A DNA stretch of 12,741 nucleotides from CBDCWA01 sp046048295 (GTDB taxonomy: Bacteria; Pseudomonadota; Alphaproteobacteria; Rhizobiales; Hyphomicrobiaceae), in the NCBI GenBank assembly GCA_046048295.1, contig JBJOGJ010000104.1, forward strand, positions 1 through 12,741, written 5' to 3'. The translations under genes and the position numbers were made by a program. Below are positions 7,710 through 12,741 of the stretch, one piece after another (positions within the stretch are counted from its first letter, which is position 1; the number at the start of each line of letters is the position of its first letter). The notes under the pieces are model-generated. The model worked only from the letters and a program-made list of their open reading frames with translations. It searched no databases and was not told the DNA's origin.

Positions 7710-8608
7710 GCCACGAATGCGTCTTCTGTGTAGCCCTGGAGGTAGAGCAACGCGGTCAAATCGCTGTGGGTGATGACTGCGCCGTCCGGCAACGTGGCGA
7801 CCAGGTCGCGCAGCACCGGCTTGGCGCGGAAGGCGACGCCGATGCCGGCTGCCTCCAGCATCGAGATGTCGTTGGCCCCGTCCCCGACGGCTATGGACTG
7901 CCGCTTGTCGAGTTGCAGCCGGCCCGTGAGCTGTGTCAGCGCCTCTCGCTTCGCCTCGCGCCCGAGGATCGGCTCGATCACCCGGCCGGTGAGCTTGCCA
8001 TCGACGATTTCGAGGCGGTTTGCGCGGTGTTCGTCAAAACCCAGTTCGGCTGCAACCTTGGCGGTGAAGTGTGTGAAGCCGCCGGAAACCAGGGCGCAAT
8101 AGGCACCGTTGGCCTTCATGGTGGCAACCAGCGTGCGGGCCCCCGGCATATAGGTGATGCGCGAGTTGGCAAGCTCGTCGAGAACGCTCGCGTCGAGACC
8201 CGCAAGCAGGGCCACGCGCTCCTTGATTGCCGCCTCGAAGTCCAGTTCGCCGCGCATGGCCCGTGCGGTGATGTCCGCGACACGTTCCCTCATGCCAACC
8301 AGATCGGCCAGTTCGTCGAGCATCTCCTGCTCGATGATGGTACTTTCCATGTCGGCGACAAGCAGGCGCTTGCGGCGATCGCAGGTGTCGACCACGTTGA
8401 CGTCGAGCCCGTGCGCTGCAATCTCTTGAGCCTTATCGTGCCACCATTCCCTGACCAGTTGCGCTGTCTTGCCGGAGGATGGGGCAGGATCTATCCACTC
8501 GAAGGCTTGCGGGCCGAGCCAACGCTTCGCAGGTGTCTGCACTGCGTCCTGGCCGAGCCTTCCTGTCCCGCCGGGTGGTGCCGTAACGACGATTGCATAG
8601 TCGGCCAT
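7703..8608 (-). CDS. serB: phosphoserine phosphatase (HAD family)
   Basis: SerB dephosphorylates O-phospho-L-serine, the last step of serine synthesis, in the cytosol. The product is 301 residues from the ATG at 8608 (MADYAIVV). A 318-residue reading would start at 8659 and overlap the divergent miaA gene, so I prefer the shorter form, which matches the family's usual length. After an N-terminal ACT-like region, HAD motif I is DMEST (86-90), with D86 as nucleophile. E95 corresponds to the substrate-binding Glu of known phosphoserine phosphatases. Motif II is VSGG (174-177, S175), the conserved Lys is probably K220, and motif III is GDGAND (242-247). The second motif-I Asp, normally the general acid/base, is Glu (E88), which is unusual. 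The ATG has only a weak upstream purine run. The gene is divergent from miaA with 35 bp between starts. Confidence 0.9.
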   Translation of the reverse strand: MADYAIVVTAPPGGTGRLGQDAVQTPAKRWLGPQAFEWIDPAPSSGKTAQLVREWWHDKAQEIAAHGLDVNVVDTCDRRKRLLVADMESTIIEQEMLDELADLVGMRERVADITARAMRGELDFEAAIKERVALLAGLDASVLDELANSRITYMPGARTLVATMKANGAYCALVSGGFTHFTAKVAAELGFDEHRANRLEIVDGKLTGRVIEPILGREAKREALTQLTGRLQLDKRQSIAVGDGANDISMLEAAGIGVAFRAKPVLRDLVATLPDGAVITHSDLTALLYLQGYTEDAFVAA

Positions 8609-8643
8609 TGCGCCGAAAACCCCTATTCGACTGCTGAGCACGC

Positions 8644-9585
8644 ATGACCGAGCCGCCACGTCGCACTATTCTCATTGCAGGTCCAACGGCGAGCGGCAAG
8701 TCCGCCCTGGCACTTTGTCTCGCCCGGCGGCTTGGCGGCACCGTGATCAATGCCGACAGCATGCAGGTCTACTGCGAGCTTCGCATCGTCACTGCCCGGC
8801 CTTCGCCGGCTGACGAGGCGAGCGTACCGCATGCGCTCTACGGCTTCGTACCGTCGGCCGACGCCTATTCGGCCGGCCGCTACGGGGCGGATGCTGCGGC
8901 AGCTGTCGCGGCCGCCCGGTCTGCCGGTCGGGTGCCGATTGTCGTCGGCGGAACGGGGCTTTATTTCCGCACACTGCTCCAAGGATTGTCGGCCATTCCC
9001 CCCGTGCCGGAGGAGGTTCGTGCCAAATGGCGATCCATCGGCGCCGAGGTTGACGGGTCCGCGCGGCTCTACGAGGCGCTCGCACAGCTCGATCCCGCCA
9101 TGGCGGCCCGCCTTGCGCCCGGCGACCGTCAGCGCGTCACCCGCGCCCTCGAGGTTCTGGAGGCCACCGGCCGCTCGCTGGCCCACTGGCAGGCTGAACC
9201 GGGAGCGCCGATTCTCACCGAGGACGAGACTGTTCGCCTCTGGCTCGACCTCGACCGGTCTCGCCTCTATCACCGCGTCGGCGAACGCCTAGAGGGCATG
9301 ATCGCTGCCGGCGCGCTCGACGAGGTTGGGCGCCTGCTGTCGCTCGGGCTCGATCCCGGCCTGCCGGCCATGCGCGCGGTCGGCGTGCCCGAGTTTGCGC
9401 GACATCTTGCGGGAGAGCTCTCCATCGACGAGGCGCTTGACCTGGCGAAGATTGCGACACGGCAATACGTCAAGCGACAGATGACCTGGGCGCGACGCAA
9501 TATGTGTTCGTGGAAACATATTAATGCGCAAGATATGCAAAGAATTTTCGATGGTGATGTAACTTTAATTGATTCGCCGTCATGA
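8644..9585 (+). CDS. miaA: tRNA dimethylallyltransferase
   Basis: MiaA transfers a dimethylallyl group from DMAPP to N6 of A37 in tRNAs reading UNN codons. The 313-residue product has the family's motifs in order: P-loop GPTASGKS (13-20), NADSMQVY (36-43) with catalytic D38, GGTGLYF (102-108), DRQRVTRALEV (161-171) and the C-terminal RQYVKRQMTWARRN (273-286). Length is typical. The start is the ATG at 8644; the Shine-Dalgarno match is weak (TGAG). The last ~25 codons, from about 9500, are markedly AT-rich compared with the rest of the gene, probably because promoter or leader signals for ilvB overlap this end. The stop TGA at 9583-9585 overlaps the ATG of a 27-codon frame (ATGA). Confidence 0.94.
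   Translation: MTEPPRRTILIAGPTASGKSALALCLARRLGGTVINADSMQVYCELRIVTARPSPADEASVPHALYGFVPSADAYSAGRYGADAAAAVAAARSAGRVPIVVGGTGLYFRTLLQGLSAIPPVPEEVRAKWRSIGAEVDGSARLYEALAQLDPAMAARLAPGDRQRVTRALEVLEATGRSLAHWQAEPGAPILTEDETVRLWLDLDRSRLYHRVGERLEGMIAAGALDEVGRLLSLGLDPGLPAMRAVGVPEFARHLAGELSIDEALDLAKIATRQYVKRQMTWARRNMCSWKHINAQDMQRIFDGDVTLIDSPS
9500..9580 (+). promoter_or_regulatory. AT-rich 3' end of miaA, likely ilvB promoter/leader region
   Basis: In otherwise GC-rich DNA, this stretch runs with A/T-rich words such as CATATTAATG, AGAATTTT and TAACTTTAATTGATT. It lies just upstream of the ilvB operon and inside the poorly conserved tail of miaA. Loose -35/-10-like pieces can be found (for example TTGATT at 9569-9574), but no pair has both good matches and good spacing. 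The promoter assignment is therefore an inference from composition and position. Confidence 0.35.
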
Positions 9586-9665
9586 TGGACGTACACCGGC
9601 GCGGCTGCCTGTTTCGCGTTTGCGAAATCGCCGGGTGGCGGACAGCTCGATTCTTGCGGAGATGA
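9582..9665 (+). CDS. 27-codon frame bridging miaA and ilvB (possible leader peptide)
   Basis: An ATG at 9582 opens a 27-codon frame (MMDVHRRGCL..., ending FLRR) that stops at TGA 9663-9665. Its start overlaps the miaA stop as ATGA (9582-9585). Its stop overlaps an ATG in the ilvB frame, again as ATGA (9662-9665). That geometry permits translational coupling across the junction. Against it: there is no ribosome binding site of its own, there is no run of Ile, Val or Leu codons as expected for a branched-chain attenuator peptide, and a frame this short occurs easily by chance. It is rich in Arg. Confidence 0.22.
   Translation: MMDVHRRGCLFRVCEIAGWRTARFLRR
9594..9637 (+). promoter_or_regulatory. 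two-stem inverted repeat in the ilvB leader
   Basis: Nested inverted repeats are visible. The outer arms are CCGGCG (9596-9601) and CGCCGG (9629-9634), extendable by two pairs (9594-9595 with 9636-9637) past one bulged G. The inner arms TTTCGC (9612-9617) and GCGAAA (9622-9627) close a GTTT loop. The two stems are separated by ten bases on the 5' side and one on the 3' side. It lies between the miaA stop and the ilvB ribosome binding site. No T run follows, so it does not look like a simple intrinsic terminator. It could be a leader RNA structure or a protein-binding dyad. Confidence 0.4.
9658..9661 (+). promoter_or_regulatory. ribosome binding site deciding the ilvB start
   Basis: GGAG at 9658-9661 abuts the ATG at 9662 with no spacing but is 6 nt before the ATG at 9668. 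The second ATG (MAQTMTGAEMV) is therefore the better start. Confidence 0.65.
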
Positions 9666-9667
9666 CG

Positions 9668-11440
9668 ATGGCGCAGACGATGACCGGCGCGGAAATGGTT
9701 GTGAAGGCGCTCACCGAGCAGGGGGTGGAGCACATCTTCGGTTATCCCGGCGGCGCGGTGCTGCCGATCTATGACGAGATCTTCCAGCAGGAGAAGCTGC
9801 GCCACTTCCTGGTCCGCCAGGAGGGCGGGGCGGTTCATGCCGCGGAAGGCTACGCGCGTTCCACCGGCAAGGTCGGCGTCGTGCTGGTGACGTCGGGCCC
9901 CGGCGCCACCAATGCCGTGACCGGGCTCACCGACGCACTGATGGATTCCATCCCCATCGTCTGCATCACCGGCCAGGTGCCGACCCACCTGATCGGATCG
10001 GATGCCTTCCAGGAGTGCGACACGGTCGGTATCACGCGATCCTGCACCAAGCACAACTATCTCGTGAAGAACGTCAACGACCTTGCCCGCGTGCTGCACG
10101 AGGCCTTCTACGTCGCCAAGAGCGGTAGGCCCGGTCCCGTTGTCGTCGACATACCGAAGGACGTGCAGTTCGCCGTCGGCAACTACGTCAACGGTTCGCC
10201 GCGCAACATGCAGCACAAGACCTACCGGCCGCAGATGAAGCCTGCCGAAACCGCGGTGGAGGAGGCGGTCGAGCTTCTCGCGGCGGCCAGGCGTCCCGTC
10301 TTCTACACCGGCGGCGGCGTCATCAATTCCGGTCCGAAGGCGAGCAAGCTGTTGCGCGAATTCGTTCGCATGACGGGCTATCCCATCACCTCGACGCTGA
10401 TGGGGCTCGGCGCCTATCCCGCCTCGGACAAGCAGTGGCTCGGCATGCTCGGCATGCACGGCACCTACGAAGCCAACATGGCCATGCACGACTGCGATGT
10501 CATGTTCTGCGTTGGCGCCCGTTTCGATGACCGTATCACCGGCCGGCTCGACGCCTTCTCCCCGGGCTCCAAGAAGATCCACATCGACATCGATCCGTCC
10601 TCGATCAACAAGAACGTCCAGGTCGACGTCCCGATCGTCGGCGATGTCGGCTACGCGCTCGAGGACATGATCCGCCTGTGGAAGGCGAAGGCGCCGCAAC
10701 TGGACCGTCAGGCGCACAAGTCGTGGTGGAAGATGATCGACGAGTGGCGCGCCCGCAAGTCGCTCGCCTATCGTCAGTCGCCGGATTACATCATGCCGCA
10801 GCATGCTCTGGAGCGGCTCTATGCGTTGACCAAGGACCGTGACACCTACATTACGACCGAGGTCGGCCAGCACCAGATGTGGGCGGCGCAGTTCTATCAC
10901 TTCGAGGAGCCGAACCGCTGGCTCACGTCCGGCGGGCTCGGCACGATGGGCTATGGTCTCCCGGCTGCCATCGGGGCGCAGGTGGCGCATCCCAAGTCGC
11001 TGGTCATCGACGTCGCCGGCGACGCCTCGATCCTCATGAACATCCAGGAGATGTCGACCGCCATACAGTACCGGCTGCCGGTCAAGGTCTTTATCCTGAA
11101 CAACCACTACATGGGCATGGTGCGGCAGTGGCAGCAGCTCCTGCACGGCAACCGTCTGTCGGAGAGCTACACGGAATCGCTGCCCGACTTCGTCAAGCTC
11201 GCCGACGCCTACGGCGCCACCGGCATGCGCTGCAGCAAGCCCGAGGACCTCGACGACGTCATCATGCGCATGATCGAGACCCCCGGCCCCGTCATCGTCG
11301 ACTGCGAGGTCGCCAATCTCGCCAACTGCTTCCCGATGATCCCGTCGGGCAAGGCGCACAACGAGATGCTCATGGGCGAGGACGTTTCCGACGAGGAGGT
11401 CGGCAGCGCCATCGGCAAGGAAGGCAAGGCGCTGGTCTGA
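9668..11440 (+). CDS. ilvB: acetolactate synthase (acetohydroxyacid synthase), large catalytic subunit
   Basis: The enzyme joins pyruvate with a second pyruvate (to valine and leucine) or with 2-oxobutyrate (to isoleucine), using ThDP, Mg2+ and FAD. The 590-residue length is typical. The N-terminal ThDP domain has GYPGGAVLPIYDE (25-37) and the catalytic Glu at E52. The central FAD-binding domain spans about 190-340 (FYTGGGV, GARFDDRITGRL). The C-terminal ThDP/Mg domain has GDAS (451-454) and NNH (478-480), the expected metal-site spacing, then WQQLLHGNRLSES and the end block CFPMIPSGKAHNEM. The bases around the catalytic Glu read VRQEGGA, where most family members I know have RHEQGA. The start at 9668 follows from ribosome binding site spacing; a reading from TTG 9569 is rejected. 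The GST gene begins 2 bp after the stop, so the two are almost certainly co-transcribed. The symbol ilvI is equally used in this group. Confidence 0.95.
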   Translation: MAQTMTGAEMVVKALTEQGVEHIFGYPGGAVLPIYDEIFQQEKLRHFLVRQEGGAVHAAEGYARSTGKVGVVLVTSGPGATNAVTGLTDALMDSIPIVCITGQVPTHLIGSDAFQECDTVGITRSCTKHNYLVKNVNDLARVLHEAFYVAKSGRPGPVVVDIPKDVQFAVGNYVNGSPRNMQHKTYRPQMKPAETAVEEAVELLAAARRPVFYTGGGVINSGPKASKLLREFVRMTGYPITSTLMGLGAYPASDKQWLGMLGMHGTYEANMAMHDCDVMFCVGARFDDRITGRLDAFSPGSKKIHIDIDPSSINKNVQVDVPIVGDVGYALEDMIRLWKAKAPQLDRQAHKSWWKMIDEWRARKSLAYRQSPDYIMPQHALERLYALTKDRDTYITTEVGQHQMWAAQFYHFEEPNRWLTSGGLGTMGYGLPAAIGAQVAHPKSLVIDVAGDASILMNIQEMSTAIQYRLPVKVFILNNHYMGMVRQWQQLLHGNRLSESYTESLPDFVKLADAYGATGMRCSKPEDLDDVIMRMIETPGPVIVDCEVANLANCFPMIPSGKAHNEMLMGEDVSDEEVGSAIGKEGKALV

Positions 11441-11442
11441 TC

Positions 11443-12135
11443 ATGCAGCTCATCATCGCCAACAAGCTCTATTCGTCCTGGTCGATGCGCCCATGGCTCG
11501 TCATGCACGCCTTCGCCATCCCGTTCGACGAGGTCGTCATCCCGCTGCGCCAGGACGACACCAAGGCGCGCATCCTCGCCTACAGCCCCGCCGGCAAGGT
11601 GCCTGTCCTGGTCGACGGCGACGTCACCGTCTGGGAGAGCCTCGCCATCATCGAGTATCTTGCCGACAGGTATCCCGACCGGGGTATCTGGCCGGCCGAT
11701 CCTGCTGCGCGGGCCTATGCGCGTTCGGCCTCCTCCGAAATGCACGCCGGCTTCCAGGCGCTGCGCACCAGGTGCCCGGTGAATCTCGGCCGCCGCTTTG
11801 CACCGCGCGACCGCGGCGACGACATCCGCGAGAACGTCGCGCGTACGGAGGCGCTGTGGCGCGAGCTCCGCCAGCGTTTCGGTCAGGATGGGCCGTTCCT
11901 GTTCGGCGCCTTCTGTGGTGCGGATGCCATGTTCGCGCCCGTCGTGACCCGGCTCGACACCTACTCCATCGACGTCGGCGCCGACACGCGCGCCTACATG
12001 GATGCCGTACTCGAACATGCCTCATACAGGCAATGGCTTGCCGGAGCGCTTGCCGAGCCCTGGTACATCGCTTCCTACGAGACGGGCGAGGACACGCCTG
12101 TCGAGATCTTCCACCATCCCGCCAGCCAGCAGTAG
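11443..12135 (+). CDS. glutathione S-transferase family protein
   Basis: The 230-residue product is a cytosolic GST-fold protein. The thioredoxin-like N-domain has the active-site SSWSMRP motif (11-17, a Ser-type site), GKVPVL with the cis-Pro P54, and WESLAIIEYLADRYP (64-78), where E65 and S66 bind the gamma-glutamyl part of glutathione. The helical C-domain carries FLFGAFCGADAMFAPV (152-167), with D161 as the fold's N-capping Asp. The substrate is unknown. The ATG at 11443 is 2 bp after the ilvB stop and has no good ribosome binding site of its own, suggesting translational coupling to ilvB. The ilvH ATG follows 11 bp after its stop. Codon use matches its neighbours, so recent transfer is not indicated. 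Its position between the two acetolactate synthase subunit genes is the notable point. Confidence 0.9.
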   Translation: MQLIIANKLYSSWSMRPWLVMHAFAIPFDEVVIPLRQDDTKARILAYSPAGKVPVLVDGDVTVWESLAIIEYLADRYPDRGIWPADPAARAYARSASSEMHAGFQALRTRCPVNLGRRFAPRDRGDDIRENVARTEALWRELRQRFGQDGPFLFGAFCGADAMFAPVVTRLDTYSIDVGADTRAYMDAVLEHASYRQWLAGALAEPWYIASYETGEDTPVEIFHHPASQQ

Positions 12136-12146
12136 GCACACCGATC

Positions 12147-12701
12147 ATGGCCGATCCCGCACCAGCTTCGCAGACCCATTACTCCGCCCCGGCCCGCATC
12201 GAGGAGGAAGTGCAGCGCACATTGTCCGTGCTCGTCGACAACGAACCGGGCGTGCTGTCGCGCATCGCCGGTCTGTTCTCGGGACGCGGTTACAATATTG
12301 ACTCCCTCACCGTCACCGAGACCGAGCACGCCAAGCACCAGTCGCGCTTCACCATCGTCACCAAGGGCACGCCCGCCGTCATCGACCAGATCAAGAACCA
12401 GCTCGAGCGCATGGTGCCGGTTCATTCCGTCACCGACCTCACGCTGACCGGCGAGCCCATCGAGCGCGAGCTTGCGCTCGTCAAGGTCGCCGGCAAGGGC
12501 GAGAAGCGGATCGAGGCATTGCGCCTTGCGGAAATCTTCAAGGCCGAGGTCATTGATGCCTCCACCCAGCACTTCGTGTTCCAGGTCGTCGGGCGCTCCA
12601 TCGACGTCGAGCGCTTCATCGGTATCATGACCGAGCTCGGCCTCGTCGAAGTCTCGCGCACCGGCATCGCTGCCATCCGCCGCGGTCCGGCCGACAAGTG
12701 A
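12147..12701 (+). CDS. ilvH: acetolactate synthase small (regulatory) subunit
   Basis: The 184-residue protein activates the large subunit and confers valine feedback inhibition. An ACT domain runs from about 24 to 100 (TLSVLVDNEPGVLSRIAGLF, then GRGYNIDSLTV), and the C-terminal IlvH domain follows (REIALVKV-like block, then EIFKAEVIDAS ... TGIAAIRRG). N32, G35 and N50 align with N11, G14 and N29 of E. coli IlvH, the residues tied to valine binding, so valine control is likely kept. The first 20 residues are a variable extension compared with E. coli. The start ATG at 12147 has only a weak ribosome binding site, consistent with coupling to the GST gene just upstream. ilvN is the alternative symbol. 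Confidence 0.95.
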   Translation: MADPAPASQTHYSAPARIEEEVQRTLSVLVDNEPGVLSRIAGLFSGRGYNIDSLTVTETEHAKHQSRFTIVTKGTPAVIDQIKNQLERMVPVHSVTDLTLTGEPIERELALVKVAGKGEKRIEALRLAEIFKAEVIDASTQHFVFQVVGRSIDVERFIGIMTELGLVEVSRTGIAAIRRGPADK

Positions 12702-12704
12702 GGG
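12700..12704 (+). promoter_or_regulatory. ribosome binding site for the gene at the right edge
   Basis: GAGGG overlaps the ilvH stop codon and lies 8 nt before the ATG at 12713. It supports a real gene start there. Confidence 0.5.
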
Positions 12705-12712
12705 TGGCCGCG

Positions 12713-12741
12713 ATGGAACAACGCCTGACCATGGTGACGCT
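12713..12741 (+). CDS. start of a gene, probably VOC/glyoxalase family (cut by window edge)
   Basis: Only nine full codons are visible: MEQRLTMVT, with the next codon probably Leu. A start of the form MEQRxxxVTLGV is common in VOC-superfamily (glyoxalase/bleomycin-resistance-like) proteins, which is the only basis for the family guess. The ATG is preceded by a reasonable ribosome binding site and lies 11 bp after the ilvH stop, so it may be the last member of the ilvB operon or a separate gene. Confidence 0.4.

Noticed and set aside
8609..8659. Longer SerB start overlapping miaA
   Set aside because: It would overlap the divergent miaA start, and the added residues do not resemble SerB. The ATG at 8608 gives the usual length.
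9524..9562. 13-codon frame (ATG 9524 to TAA) as a branched-chain amino acid leader peptide
   Set aside because: It contains almost no Ile, Val or Leu codons, has poor ribosome binding site spacing, and lies wholly within miaA.
9569..9667. Upstream extension of ilvB to a TTG (33 residues)
   Set aside because: The extra residues are unlike acetolactate synthase N-termini, and GGAG is correctly spaced only for the ATG at 9668.
9521..11359. 612-codon open frame on the minus strand opposite ilvB
   Set aside because: It is exactly antisense to a certain gene, rich in Arg/Asp/His/Val with no recognisable motif, and is the expected result of strong GC third-position bias.

Overview
The window is GC-rich, densely coding bacterial chromosome, and its protein content points to an alphaproteobacterium, most likely in or near the Hyphomicrobiales. 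The evidence is an alphaproteobacterial-style acetolactate synthase large subunit, an Atm1-type exporter, an HtpX-like M48 protease, a 'SerB back-to-back with MiaA' arrangement, and strong G/C third-position bias. The assignment is by protein flavour only; no rRNA or other taxonomic marker is present. I see no tRNA, rRNA, CRISPR array, insertion sequence, integrase, phage gene or attachment site. This is ordinary core-genome sequence, and I find no new multi-gene system in it.

Layout, left to right. (1) The 3' two thirds of a citramalate synthase gene (cimA, +) runs in from the left edge and converges on an HtpX-like membrane metalloprotease (-), which lies behind a LOG-family nucleotide hydrolase gene (-). 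(2) A 268-bp divergent spacer separates these from a secreted, coiled-coil LysM protein (+), followed by an Atm1/ABCB7-type ABC exporter (+). (3) The exporter converges, with only 4 bp between stop codons, on a CaCA-family cation exchanger (-) lying downstream of phosphoserine phosphatase serB (-). (4) serB is divergent from miaA (+), the tRNA A37 prenyltransferase. miaA is followed by ilvB (acetolactate synthase large subunit), a glutathione S-transferase-like gene, and ilvH (small subunit). All are on the + strand with very small gaps, and the first nine codons of a probable VOC/glyoxalase-family gene run off the right edge.

How the genes may work together. ilvB and ilvH encode the two subunits of the first common enzyme of valine, leucine and isoleucine synthesis. 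cimA supplies 2-oxobutyrate, by a threonine-independent route, for the isoleucine branch of the same enzyme. serB completes serine synthesis. MiaA and the LOG protein are, in principle, the two ends of the tRNA-derived cytokinin route, although they are not in one operon here. The LysM protein, HtpX-like protease, ABC exporter and cation exchanger are envelope functions.

Most worth a second look: the short miaA-ilvB junction holds an AT-rich stretch, a two-stem inverted repeat, and a 27-codon frame whose ends overlap both the miaA stop and an ilvB-frame ATG. Also notable are a GST gene lying between the two acetolactate synthase subunit genes, a Glu in place of the second catalytic Asp of the SerB HAD motif, and an internal helical repeat in the LysM protein.
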